This document shows positions 1 through 7,899 of a DNA stretch of 38,296 bases, piece by piece; positions within the stretch are counted from its first letter, which is position 1; each line of letters starts with the position of its first letter. This DNA is from JBAVQS01 sp049694275. GTDB lineage: Bacteria; Chloroflexota; Anaerolineae; UBA4142; SHND01. A program made the position numbers and the translations under genes. The DNA is taken from positions 1 to 38,296 of the forward strand of contig JBAVQS010000127.1 of assembly GCA_049694275.1 (NCBI GenBank), written 5' to 3'. The notes beneath the pieces are model-generated. The model made no database searches. It saw only the letters and a list, made by a program, of their open reading frames with translations, and was not told the origin of the DNA.

Positions 1-539
1 GTGGCTGTGACTAACTTGAGATGCCCATTCAGGGTAACGCACCCAGTGTTGTTGGCTGGATTCGGATCCAGCGTGCTGCTGACGGTAGCGCAGTTGGTAA
101 AAAGGGCAGGGGGATTGGAAACGCTCACCTGAATCGCGAACTGGGTGACGCTGCCGGCGGCGAGCACGCCGAGCGCGCAGGTCACGGTATTGGAACTGAG
201 CGTATAGCTACAGGTCCACGGCGCGCCGCTCGGGACGATCGTGGAAAGATACTTGACCCCCGTCGGGATCGGGTCCGTGACAACCAGATTGTGCGCAGTG
301 GCAACCCCAAGGTTCGTCACCTGGATGGTGTAAAGGACAAGACTCCCGTTGACCGTCGCAGACTTGGTCAACTGCAGGTCCGCCGGGTCCGTCACAGCCG
401 AGAGGTCGGCGGCGGCGCCGGCCATCGTGCGATAGATCGGGCCGGTGGCGGAAACAGAGGATATCGGAAGGAGCGCCCACAGAACAAATAACAGGCCAAA
501 TGGCAGAGACAAAAAGAACACACGTCGGGGGGTGAGCAT
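1..539 (-). CDS. Exported DUF11-repeat surface protein, 5' part (gene runs off the window)
   Basis: I translated the minus strand from the ATG whose complement is at 537-539; the frame stays open to base 1, so only the first ~179 residues are present. The start is supported by a strong GGAGGAGG ribosome site about 5 nt upstream. The protein begins with MLTPRR and a long hydrophobic stretch ending in a signal-peptidase-like S-V-S-A, so it is exported. Residues ~50-165 form one DUF11/CARDB-like beta domain with the usual phrases: LQLTKSATVNGSLVLYTIQV, then VTNLGVATAHNLVVTDPIP, and later a Cys-containing strand and DPNPANNTG. DUF11 domains normally occur in tandem in large, often Thr/Pro-rich surface proteins, so more copies probably lie outside the window. 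Membrane anchoring or adhesion is inference; no catalytic motif is visible. Confidence 0.85.
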   Translation of the reverse strand, partial: MLTPRRVFFLSLPFGLLFVLWALLPISSVSATGPIYRTMAGAAADLSAVTDPADLQLTKSATVNGSLVLYTIQVTNLGVATAHNLVVTDPIPTGVKYLSTIVPSGAPWTCSYTLSSNTVTCALGVLAAGSVTQFAIQVSVSNPPALFTNCATVSSTLDPNPANNTGCVTLNGHLKLVTA

Positions 540-701
540 ACGGATCCTCCTCCGCTTACCGAATTCAATCGGATCAATGCACGTCGCGCCCGCCAATCAA
601 CCGGAGCGGTACAAAAGAAAAACTGCCTCGACGCGAGATGATGCCAGGAATGATGGTTGTCAAAACAGCAACGAGAAAACAAGCGGCCAACCCAGTGCCC
701 C

Positions 702-729
702 ATTATAAACCTGTTGAACCGAGTGTCAA
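702..729 (-). promoter_or_regulatory. Sigma70-type promoter for the DUF11 gene
   Basis: Read on the minus strand, a perfect TTGACA (complement at 724-729) is followed by a 16-bp spacer and a perfect TATAAT (complement at 702-707). This is the closest match to the sigma70 consensus in the window. Transcription would start near 695, leaving a ~155-nt untranslated leader before the ATG at 539. Confidence 0.75.
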
Positions 730-838
730 TGGCCTTTGCGGGGTTTCTGACTTAGCACGCGAGCGGAAGAAGAACAACAAGCGAAAGACCGGCGGGCAAT
801 TCGGTCGCCAGGTGAGCCACGGGCCGAAACGGCAGATT

Positions 839-867
839 TTGCCTTTTTTTGCTCCGCTTTATATAAT
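839..867 (+). promoter_or_regulatory. Sigma70-type promoter giving an almost leaderless transglycosylase mRNA
   Basis: TTGCCT (839-844), a 17-bp spacer and a perfect TATAAT (862-867). The expected transcription start is ~874, only about 3 nt before the ATG at 877, and no Shine-Dalgarno sequence fits in between. The mRNA would be leaderless or nearly so. Confidence 0.65.
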
Positions 868-876
868 CAAGGTCTG

Positions 877-3375
877 ATGAAGTATGCAAGACCGCTTCTG
901 ATTGGAACCCTCGCATTTGCCATTACCTCCATCCTGATTGCTCTCGCGCTTGCGACTAGTACCCTGTGGGTTGTACCCTCGACCGCGGTTTCGGCTATTC
1001 CCATGCCGACGGTGTGGGGTTCGACCTACGTGGCCAGCCTGGGGACGGCGGCGGGGACGCCCACTCCTGCCGATACCGGAACGCCGCTCCCGACCGATGA
1101 GCCTACCGCTGATACGCCCACGCCCATTCCCTTTATTGCCCCTCCGACCCCGCCCACCGTTTCGTCGGCGGCCTTTCAGCAGGGAATGATGCTGCGGACG
1201 AATGGGGATTACGCCCACGCGGCGGATTCGTTCCGGGCGGCGCTGAAAGACAAGCCAGATGCGGCGCTCGCTCGCCAGGCCCATTTCCGGCTCGGCGAGG
1301 CGTTGTGGCTCTCGGGCGACGACGCCGGCGCAAGCAAAGAGCTGAGCGCAGTCATCGCCGCGGACGATACGGACAACCTGGCCGCACGCGCCCATTATTT
1401 TCTGGCGCAGGTGATGCAGAACCAAAAGAATTACAGCGAGGCGCTGGCCCACCTGCGCGCCTATCGCAAACAGACCAAGACGCTCCAGGGAGAAATCGAC
1501 GGCGCGATCGGAGACCTGCTCCTCTTGCAGGGGAACGGCGCGGCCGCGCTGGCGCAATACAACACAGCGCTCCAGGACTCTACGCTCACTCCCGCACAGC
1601 GCGTCGACCTTCTCGACAAGCTGTCGGACGCCTATCGCACGCTGGGACAACCGGCGCAGGCGGCGGCGAGGCTGGGCGAGGCGTTTAACCTTGCGCCCGA
1701 TGCGGCGACAGCGGCGCACCTGGAATACAAGTGGGGTCTCGCGCTGGATGCAGCGGGACAGCATAGCGCGGCAGTCGGCCACTGGCAGCACACCGTCAAC
1801 ACTTATCCGGACCAGGGCGACGCCTATAATGCCCTCGTCACACTGGTCGATGCGAACGAGCCCGTCGACGATTTCCAGCGCGGGCTGGTCGATTACAACC
1901 ATGGGGCTTACGACGTCGCCATCCTGGCGTTCAACCGCTTTATCCAGGCCAACCCCGAGCAGAATGCGACCGCGCTCTATTACCTGGGGCGCGCCTATCT
2001 GCAGACGAATGCGTACGCGCCGGCGGTGCGCAACCTGGATACCCTGCTCCAGAGCTATCCCAATGACCGGCACGCAGCCGACGCGGCTTATTACAAAGCC
2101 CAGGCCATTACCGGGAGCGGGGATACGGCCGGCGGGGTCGCCGCCTATAACCAGTTCGCCGCCAGCTATCCGAACGACGCACGCGCCGACGACGCCATGT
2201 ACCAGGCGGCGCGCAACCTGGACGCGGGCGGGCGGAGCAGCGAAGCACAGGCCCAGTACCGGAAATTTGTCTCGGCCTACCCCAACAGCCCGTACGCTCC
2301 GACCGCCCTATTCGATATCGGGCTCGACGATTACCTGGCGAACAATACCGCCAGCGCGGAAGCGGCCTGGCGCACCCTGGCCACAAGCTATCCGGACACG
2401 ACCGGCGCGGACCAGGCAAACTTTTGGCTCGGCAAGCTGGCCCAGGCGCGGGGCGACAAACAGACCGCGCAAACCCTTTTTCAGGCGGCGGCGAAACCGC
2501 CGCGTTCGTACTTTAGCTATCGCGCGCTCGACGTGATCGCCCCGTTCAACGAAAAACCCGCCTACACGGTCAGCGCCTACCGGATGGGCGCCCAACCGAA
2601 CGAGATCGCCGAGTTCGAGAAATGGCTGGCAAGCTGGACCGGCGGCGCGCCGGTCTCGTCACAGCTCACGCCCGCGGTGCTGGCCGATTTCTATTTCCGG
2701 CGCGGGTCGGAGCTGGCGCAGTTGGACCAGGCAGGCGAGGCGCACGTGGACTTTGAAAAGGTCAATGCGCGGTTCAAGACCGATCCGCGGTCGCTGTACG
2801 CCCTTGCCATTTACTATCAGCAGAACAATTACTTTGACCTCTCCATCTCGACCGCCCAGCAGATCCTGGCGCTGGCAGGCGCGGCGAACAAGACCCCGCG
2901 CTATTTGCGCGAGCTAATCTATCCGACCTATTATGCCGACCTGGTCGTTCCCTATGCCCAGCAGTACGGGTTTGACCCGGCGCTCTTTTTCGCGCTCATG
3001 CGCCAGGAGAGCACGTTCAACCCGCGCGCCATATCCTGGGTCGGCGCAACGGGGCTGACGCAGGTGATGCCGGCGACGGGGGCAGGCATTGCGCGCGACC
3101 TCGGGGTGCAGCGGTTCCAGACGGACGACCTTTCCAGGCCGTATACCAGCGTGCGCTTTGGGACCTACTTTTTCGGTCAACTTGCCAGGATGTTTGACGG
3201 CAATATCTTTTATACGCTTGCCGGGTATAATGGAGGGCCGGGGAACGCCAAACGCTGGCAGCGGCCGGACGTGGATGTCGCCGTCGAGCTCATCCCCCTC
3301 TCCCAGAGCGCAGTATACGTGCGGACAGTCTATTTGCAGTACAACCAGTACCTGGAAATTTATCGCGGGCGGTAG
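877..3375 (+). CDS. Membrane-anchored Slt70-like lytic transglycosylase with TPR superhelix
   Basis: 832 residues. A hydrophobic N-terminal segment (~7-30) acts as signal or anchor and is followed by a Thr/Pro-rich linker (~55-105) typical of exported Chloroflexota proteins. Residues ~105-560 are TPR-like helical repeats with many A-Y-Y-L-G / F-N-R-F-I motifs, analogous to the ring-forming U-domain of Slt70. The C-terminus (~689-815) is an SLT (goose-lysozyme-like) domain: F-A-L-M-R-Q-E-S with catalytic Glu711, G-L-T-Q-V-M-P and A-G-Y-N-G-G-P-G (from 782). The family cleaves the MurNAc-GlcNAc bond of peptidoglycan to give 1,6-anhydro-muropeptides. A subtilase gene starts 22 nt downstream, so the two are probably co-transcribed. 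The ATG was chosen because it lies directly behind a promoter and opens with a positively charged, hydrophobic leader. A role in wall turnover is inferred from the family. Confidence 0.93.
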   Translation: MKYARPLLIGTLAFAITSILIALALATSTLWVVPSTAVSAIPMPTVWGSTYVASLGTAAGTPTPADTGTPLPTDEPTADTPTPIPFIAPPTPPTVSSAAFQQGMMLRTNGDYAHAADSFRAALKDKPDAALARQAHFRLGEALWLSGDDAGASKELSAVIAADDTDNLAARAHYFLAQVMQNQKNYSEALAHLRAYRKQTKTLQGEIDGAIGDLLLLQGNGAAALAQYNTALQDSTLTPAQRVDLLDKLSDAYRTLGQPAQAAARLGEAFNLAPDAATAAHLEYKWGLALDAAGQHSAAVGHWQHTVNTYPDQGDAYNALVTLVDANEPVDDFQRGLVDYNHGAYDVAILAFNRFIQANPEQNATALYYLGRAYLQTNAYAPAVRNLDTLLQSYPNDRHAADAAYYKAQAITGSGDTAGGVAAYNQFAASYPNDARADDAMYQAARNLDAGGRSSEAQAQYRKFVSAYPNSPYAPTALFDIGLDDYLANNTASAEAAWRTLATSYPDTTGADQANFWLGKLAQARGDKQTAQTLFQAAAKPPRSYFSYRALDVIAPFNEKPAYTVSAYRMGAQPNEIAEFEKWLASWTGGAPVSSQLTPAVLADFYFRRGSELAQLDQAGEAHVDFEKVNARFKTDPRSLYALAIYYQQNNYFDLSISTAQQILALAGAANKTPRYLRELIYPTYYADLVVPYAQQYGFDPALFFALMRQESTFNPRAISWVGATGLTQVMPATGAGIARDLGVQRFQTDDLSRPYTSVRFGTYFFGQLARMFDGNIFYTLAGYNGGPGNAKRWQRPDVDVAVELIPLSQSAVYVRTVYLQYNQYLEIYRGR

Positions 3376-3397
3376 AAGAGTAGCTTAAAGGAGTGCG

Positions 3398-4906
3398 ATG
3401 AAGGGTTTACGATTATTTTTGCTCGCCGTCGGTTTCGTCCTGCTCGCCGGGCTGCTGGCCCCAGGGCTCGGAACCGGGACGGCGCAGGCGGCAACGCTCA
3501 AGATCGACCCACAGCTACGGGCGGCAATGGCGAATGGCGAGCACGCCCCTTTCTTGCTCGTCCTGAGCGAACAGGCGGACCTGTCGGGCGCGAGTCGGCT
3601 TGCGACCAAGCTTGAAAAAGGACGCTTTGTGTTGAATGCGCTGCAGGCGACCGCCAGCCGGACACAGCCGGCGGTGCAGGCGGAACTCGACCGGTTGGGA
3701 TTGTCGTATCAGAGCTATTACATCGTCAACCTGTTGGCCGTCGAGGATGGGACGCAGGCTGTGATCGAAGGGCTGGCGGCCCGACCGGATGTGGCGCGGG
3801 TCGAATCGAATGCCCGCGCCCGCATGGCCCTGCCGGCGCCCAGCGATACGCGACAGCCCGACCTGGCCAGCGTCACCGGCATTCCCTGGGGTGTCCGCAA
3901 GATCAACGCGCCCGCCGTCTGGTCAATGGGCGACCGTGGGAGCGGCATTGTGTATGCCGGCGCGGATACAGGCGTCATGTGGAAACATCCAGCCTTGATG
4001 AAGCATTACCGCGGGTATGCCGGCGGCGTCGTGAACCACAATTACAACTGGTGGGATGCGGTGCATCACGACGTCAGCGGCAATGGAACCAATCCCTGCG
4101 GGTTTAGCTCGTCCAAGCCGTGCGATGATTACGGCCACGGCACGCATACAATGGGCACCGGCATCGGCGACGACGGCATCGGCGACCGCATTGGTGTTGC
4201 GCCGGGCGCGAAATGGATCGCGTGCCGGAACATGGAAGAGGGCTGGGGCAGTCCCAGCCAGTATATCGAGTGCTTTCAGTTCTTTCTCGCGCCGTGGAAC
4301 CTGAAAATGCGCTTGCCCAACCCGGACAAGAACGCCGATGTCATCAGCAATTCCTGGACCTGTCCCCCCGACGAGGGCTGCGCGGCGGATACTCTGCAGG
4401 CGGCGGTGGAGGCTGAGCGGGCCGCGGGCATCTTTGTCGTCGCCTCGGCCGGCAACAGCGGCTATGCGGGCTGCAGCTCGATTACAGAACCGCCCGCCCT
4501 CTATGAGGCGAGCTTTACCGCCGGCGCCACCGATGCCCAGGATAACCTGGCCGGCTTCAGCAGCCTCGGTCCGATTACCATTGACGGCAGCAATCGTCTG
4601 AAACCGGACCTGAGCGCGCCGGGCGTGAGCGTCATATCGTCCTATTACAACGGGGGCTATGTCACCCTGAGCGGCACCTCCATGTCTGCGCCGCATATTG
4701 CAGGCGCAGTCGCCCTGTTGTGGCAGGCGCGGCCCAAGCTACGAGGCCACATCGACCAGACCGAGAGCGCGCTGGTCCAGTCGGCCTTTACCGGCGTGTT
4801 GAGCAAGTCGGTATGCGGCGGCACATCGAGCCAGGACATTCCCAACAACCTGTTTGGCTATGGCCGCCTCGATATTCTCAACGCCATCAAAAGCGTGGCC
4901 CCCTAG
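3398..4906 (+). CDS. Secreted subtilisin-like serine protease (peptidase S8)
   Basis: 502 residues preceded by AAAGGAG 5 nt before the ATG. Residues 1-31 form a clear signal peptide ending in A-Q-A. Residues ~35-145 look like an Inhibitor_I9-type propeptide, ending with a hydrophobic R-P-D-V-A-R-V-E-S motif that normally sits just before the processing site. The catalytic domain carries the S8 triad in order: Asp190 (G-A-D-T-G), His247 (Y-G-H-G-T-H) and Ser428 (G-T-S-M-S-A-P-H). The oxyanion-hole region around A-S-A-G-N-S-G is also present. Several cysteines (for example in N-P-C-G-F and P-P-D-E-G-C) could form disulfides in an exported enzyme. No anchor follows the catalytic domain, so release outside the membrane is likely. 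It lies 22 nt after the transglycosylase gene; the substrate cannot be told from sequence. Confidence 0.94.
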   Translation: MKGLRLFLLAVGFVLLAGLLAPGLGTGTAQAATLKIDPQLRAAMANGEHAPFLLVLSEQADLSGASRLATKLEKGRFVLNALQATASRTQPAVQAELDRLGLSYQSYYIVNLLAVEDGTQAVIEGLAARPDVARVESNARARMALPAPSDTRQPDLASVTGIPWGVRKINAPAVWSMGDRGSGIVYAGADTGVMWKHPALMKHYRGYAGGVVNHNYNWWDAVHHDVSGNGTNPCGFSSSKPCDDYGHGTHTMGTGIGDDGIGDRIGVAPGAKWIACRNMEEGWGSPSQYIECFQFFLAPWNLKMRLPNPDKNADVISNSWTCPPDEGCAADTLQAAVEAERAAGIFVVASAGNSGYAGCSSITEPPALYEASFTAGATDAQDNLAGFSSLGPITIDGSNRLKPDLSAPGVSVISSYYNGGYVTLSGTSMSAPHIAGAVALLWQARPKLRGHIDQTESALVQSAFTGVLSKSVCGGTSSQDIPNNLFGYGRLDILNAIKSVAP

Positions 4907-4933
4907 CAAAAAGGCCGGCAAAAGCCGTGAATA

Positions 4934-4942
4934 TGTTATAAT
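4934..4942 (+). promoter_or_regulatory. Extended -10 promoter before the DUF951 gene
   Basis: TG-T-TATAAT, a perfect -10 box with the upstream TG of extended -10 promoters; no good -35 is visible. Transcription would start near 4949, about 4 nt before the ATG at 4953, again giving an almost leaderless mRNA. The box overlaps an alternative ATG at 4941, which argues against that start. Confidence 0.55.
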
Positions 4943-4952
4943 GGCCCGCAGT

Positions 4953-5174
4953 ATGCCTCTGCAGCTCTATTTGCACGATATTGTCCGCCTGCGCAAGCCG
5001 CATCCCTGTGGGGGTTATGAATGGGAGGTCGTGCGACTTGGCGCTGATATCGGCATGGTATGCCTCACCTGCCGACATCGCGTTCTTCTCCCGCGCTCGG
5101 AATTTGAGAAACGCATCAAAAAATTCATCCGGCGCGGCAACGAAATCAGTCCGGTCGAACCCAACCATGAATGA
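4953..5174 (+). CDS. DUF951 family small protein
   Basis: 73 residues from the ATG at 4953; an in-frame ATG at 4941 would add four residues but falls inside the -10 box. The sequence matches the DUF951 pattern known from Firmicutes and Chloroflexota: I-V-R-L-R-K-P-H-P-C-G-G-Y-E-W-E-V, then R-L-G-A-D-I and C-L-T-C-R-H-R-V-L-L-P-R-S-E-F-E-K-R. Cys residues in P-H-P-C-G and C-x-x-C could bind a metal. The biochemical role of the family is unknown; small beta-barrel nucleic-acid-binding folds are a speculation only. Its stop overlaps the start of the MFS gene by 8 nt, so the two are probably translationally coupled. Confidence 0.85.
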   Translation: MPLQLYLHDIVRLRKPHPCGGYEWEVVRLGADIGMVCLTCRHRVLLPRSEFEKRIKKFIRRGNEISPVEPNHE

Positions 5175-6600
5175 AGCTCGCGGCTATCTCGACGTCCTCC
5201 GTATTCGGGGGTTTCTCTATCTATGGCTGGCGCAAATTGCGTCACTCCTTGCGCTGAACAGTTCGCTCTTTGTCACGATTATCCTGGTCTCGAAAGCCAC
5301 CGGCTCGGATACCCAAACGGCCGGCGTGATTGCCGCCTTTAATATTCCGGCGATTTTCCTTTCGGCCTTTGGCGGCATTGTCGTCGATCGCGTCTCGAAA
5401 AAGGTCATGCTGGTGACAACCAATGCCCTGCGCATCGGGTTTCAACTGGTGCTGACCCTCGTCGCGTTCCTGGGTCTGAGCAAGCAGATCGACCCGGCCT
5501 TTTTCATTCTGCTGGTCTATGTGGCGATCTTTGTGAGCTCGGCCGTCGGCCAGTTCTTTGCCCCCGCCGAGGGCGCGATGATTCCGCTCCTGGTGGGACG
5601 CGAAGGGCTCCTCGCCGCCAACTCCCTCTTTACCCTGACCGTCGTCGGCACACAGGTGGCCGCCATCATGCTTTTGGTGCCGTTCGCCATCAAGCTGATT
5701 GGCGTCATCAACAGCCTACTACTCCTCGGCATCCTATATATGGTCGCCACGTTCTTTGCCTCACGCCTTCAGCGCGACCAGGCCCCGGAGCGCCAGGTCC
5801 TGAGCGCGGGCTCGGCCTGGCGCCAGGCCTGGAAAGAAGCCGGCGAGGGCTGGGATTACGCGCTCAAACGGCCGGTCATCATGCTCGCCATCTTTCAGAT
5901 TGCCCTGGTGGCGGCGCTGGTGTATGTCGTCGGGACCATCGCCCCGAGCTATACGTCGAGCGTGCTGGGGTTGGGTCCCGAGGACGCCATCTTTATCTTT
6001 GCGCCCGCCGGCGTTGGAATTTTAGGGGCGAGCGCGTTCGTCGTGCGGTATGGGCCCCGGTTTCATCGTTACCTCTTTCCCATCATTGGCACCATCCTAA
6101 TGGGGTTGAGCTTTTTGGCGCTCGGCCTGATCGGCAGCTTGAGCGGCGGCCCGCAGGCGCCGCTCTTTCGCCTGTATCCCAACTTGACCCTGACGGCGAC
6201 GAGCGCGGTGAGCCTGGCCTCGGTCTTTGCCGGAGTTGCGCTGGCCTTTATTCTCATTCCCGCGCAGACAGCCGTTCAGGAAGAAGCACCGGACGAAATC
6301 CGAGGGCGCGTGCTCACCGTCCAGTTCACACTCTCGAATGCGCTGGGCATTATTCCGCTGCTCATTATTGCTACCCTGACCGATATCTACGGCACGCCCT
6401 ATGTCGTCATGGGCGTTGGGGTTGCCCTGCTCGTCGTAGCGTTGGTCAACTATCTGTATGCACGACAATTGACCCGTCACCGGCGGCGCAAGCCGGTTTT
6501 GCAAGCGCTGCCGATCCCTGGCACGGATGTGACGACGGTGCGCGCCGACACCAGCAACGGGAACGACGCGGCGGTCGACGAGCAGACCCTCCCCCAATAG
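5167..6600 (+). CDS. MFS transporter, MFS_3/enterobactin-exporter-like
   Basis: 477 residues from the ATG at 5167, which overlaps the end of the DUF951 gene. The frame is open further upstream, but that part only shadows DUF951. About 12 hydrophobic helices run through residues ~15-435. The loop after helix 2 holds the MFS signature region, here G-G-I-V-V-D-R-V-S-K-K-V, the D-R-x-x-(R/K)-(R/K) motif A of MFS_3 efflux proteins. The second half contains P-A-Q-T-A-V-Q-E-E-A-P-D-E-I-R-G-R-V, a sequence typical of this group (function described as exporters of siderophores, drugs or lipids). The C-terminal ~40 residues are basic then acidic and cytoplasmic. The glycosyltransferase gene 34 nt downstream may be co-transcribed, so a lipid or sugar substrate is possible but unproven. 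Confidence 0.88.
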   Translation: MNEARGYLDVLRIRGFLYLWLAQIASLLALNSSLFVTIILVSKATGSDTQTAGVIAAFNIPAIFLSAFGGIVVDRVSKKVMLVTTNALRIGFQLVLTLVAFLGLSKQIDPAFFILLVYVAIFVSSAVGQFFAPAEGAMIPLLVGREGLLAANSLFTLTVVGTQVAAIMLLVPFAIKLIGVINSLLLLGILYMVATFFASRLQRDQAPERQVLSAGSAWRQAWKEAGEGWDYALKRPVIMLAIFQIALVAALVYVVGTIAPSYTSSVLGLGPEDAIFIFAPAGVGILGASAFVVRYGPRFHRYLFPIIGTILMGLSFLALGLIGSLSGGPQAPLFRLYPNLTLTATSAVSLASVFAGVALAFILIPAQTAVQEEAPDEIRGRVLTVQFTLSNALGIIPLLIIATLTDIYGTPYVVMGVGVALLVVALVNYLYARQLTRHRRRKPVLQALPIPGTDVTTVRADTSNGNDAAVDEQTLPQ

Positions 6601-6634
6601 AACATATAAAAACCGAATCTGGAGAGACAGGCGC

Positions 6635-7795
6635 ATGCATATCGGCTTTTTCACAGATGGCTATCTACCGCAACTGAACGGCGTCGCGACCTCTATCGAC
6701 CTTTTGGCGCAAACCCTCGAACGATTTGGGCAACAGGTCAGCATCTTTGCCCCCGCCATGGATGGGTACGTGGACAAGCACCCCGGCGTCCACCGCCTCT
6801 CCTCGGTCAAGGCCTTCAAAGACCCGCCGCTCTGGCTGTCCTCCCCGGTTTCGACGCGCGTCTGGCGAGAAACGCGGCACATGGACCTGGATATTGTTCA
6901 CAGCCACTCCCCCTTTGCGCTTCATGTACTCGCCTATCAGGTGGCCCAGCGCCAGCACATTCCGCTTGTCTACACCTATCACACCCTTCTGTCGGCGCAC
7001 GTCCACACGGTCAAGCTGTTCAAACGCACCATCGTGCCACCCCGCCTGGCCGAAAAGTTTAGCGTCTGGACATGCGATATGTGTGATCGGGTCGTCGCGC
7101 CCTCCGAAAAGATCAAGGACCTGCTCGAAAGGTATGGGACGCATTGCCCGGTGACGGTAGTGCATAATGGGATCGCGATGGACCGCTTTCAGAATGTCGA
7201 GCCGGGGTTTCTCCACGCGCGCCTGGGATTGCCCGCCCAGGCGCGCATCCTGCTCGCCGTGGGACGGTTGACCCAGGAAAAGAACGTCGGCTTTCTCGTG
7301 AATGTCCTGGCCCGCGTCCACGAGTACAATCCAGATGTCTATCTCATCCCGGTTGGTCAAGGCCCTCTGCGCGACGAGTTCCAGGCGCAGGCGGCCCGGA
7401 TGGGTATCGGCAAGAACCTGGTATTTACCGGCCCGATCCCGATGGAGGAGATGCCACGGGTGTATGCAGACGCCGATATATATGTCTCCGCTTCGTTCTC
7501 CGAGGCGCACTCGATGGCGGCCCTGGAGGCGCTCGCCTCCGGAGTCCCCATGGTCGTCGTGCGGGACCAATCCCTGGCCATGATGGTCGTAGAGGGACAA
7601 AACGGGTTTGTCGTCGATCTGGACGAACAGGTCTTTGCACAGCGGGTGCTCGATATCCTGGAGCATCCCGAGGCCCAACAAACGATGCGCGCGTGCTCGC
7701 GGGAGATCTCGAACCGGTTCTCGATCGAGAACCAGGCCCACGAATTGATCGGCGTTTACAGTGAGGTCATCGCGGCGCGCAACCGCAAGCGATAA
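6635..7795 (+). CDS. GT4 glycosyltransferase, diacylglycerol glucosyltransferase/PimB-like
   Basis: 386 residues; GGAGAG lies ~9 nt before the ATG. The N-terminus M-H-I-G-F-F-T-D-G-Y-L-P-Q-L-N-G-V-A-T-S is characteristic of GT4 enzymes that glycosylate membrane lipids (1,2-diacylglycerol 3-glucosyltransferase and PimB-type). The middle has Y-H-T-L and V-V-A-P-S-E-K, then V-H-N-G-I at the domain hinge. The C-terminal domain has A-V-G-R-L-T-Q-E-K-N and the E-x7-E motif (Glu290, Glu298) that binds the nucleotide-sugar donor. These enzymes retain configuration and act at the inner face of the membrane. The next gene is a second glycosyltransferase with its own promoter. Glycolipid synthesis is the most likely role; the acceptor and sugar cannot be read from sequence. 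Confidence 0.9.
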   Translation: MHIGFFTDGYLPQLNGVATSIDLLAQTLERFGQQVSIFAPAMDGYVDKHPGVHRLSSVKAFKDPPLWLSSPVSTRVWRETRHMDLDIVHSHSPFALHVLAYQVAQRQHIPLVYTYHTLLSAHVHTVKLFKRTIVPPRLAEKFSVWTCDMCDRVVAPSEKIKDLLERYGTHCPVTVVHNGIAMDRFQNVEPGFLHARLGLPAQARILLAVGRLTQEKNVGFLVNVLARVHEYNPDVYLIPVGQGPLRDEFQAQAARMGIGKNLVFTGPIPMEEMPRVYADADIYVSASFSEAHSMAALEALASGVPMVVVRDQSLAMMVVEGQNGFVVDLDEQVFAQRVLDILEHPEAQQTMRACSREISNRFSIENQAHELIGVYSEVIAARNRKR

Positions 7796-7828
7796 GAGCA
7801 AAATTCCGGCAAAGTCGCCATCCGAGAA

Positions 7829-7857
7829 TTGTTTCGAATCCCAATCCGTGCTATGAT
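7829..7857 (+). promoter_or_regulatory. Sigma70-type promoter for the GT2 gene
   Basis: TTGTTT (7829-7834), a 17-bp spacer and TATGAT (7852-7857). The expected start is ~7864, giving a leader of ~36 nt that contains the GGAGG ribosome site used by the TTG start at 7900. Confidence 0.65.
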
Positions 7858-7899
7858 TTGGATTTGTTGTAGCACGATTGCGCCGTACTGGAGGTCGAA

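Larger units (their letters stand above)
540..876. other. Divergent intergenic region, no gene seen
   Basis: This 337-bp stretch separates the DUF11 gene (minus) from the lytic transglycosylase gene (plus). It holds a promoter for each direction, annotated separately. The minus-strand transcript would have a leader of about 155 nt. I looked for a known riboswitch fold in that leader and recognised none. Short open frames here lack ribosome sites and look like noise. Confidence 0.6.

Noticed and set aside
540..700. A riboswitch in the DUF11 leader
   Set aside because: The long leader prompted a check for c-di-GMP-type and other known folds; I found none of the conserved bases.
859..2073. A 404-codon open frame on the minus strand inside the transglycosylase gene
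   Set aside because: It mirrors a strongly supported coding frame in GC-rich DNA, is Arg/Gly-rich and has no domain or ribosome site.
3923..4696. A 257-codon minus-strand frame over the subtilase
   Set aside because: The plus-strand frame contains the full S8 catalytic triad; this is the complement of it.
4941..4952. ATG at 4941 as the DUF951 start
   Set aside because: It overlaps the TATAAT box, and homologues start at the M-P-L-Q-like position used here.
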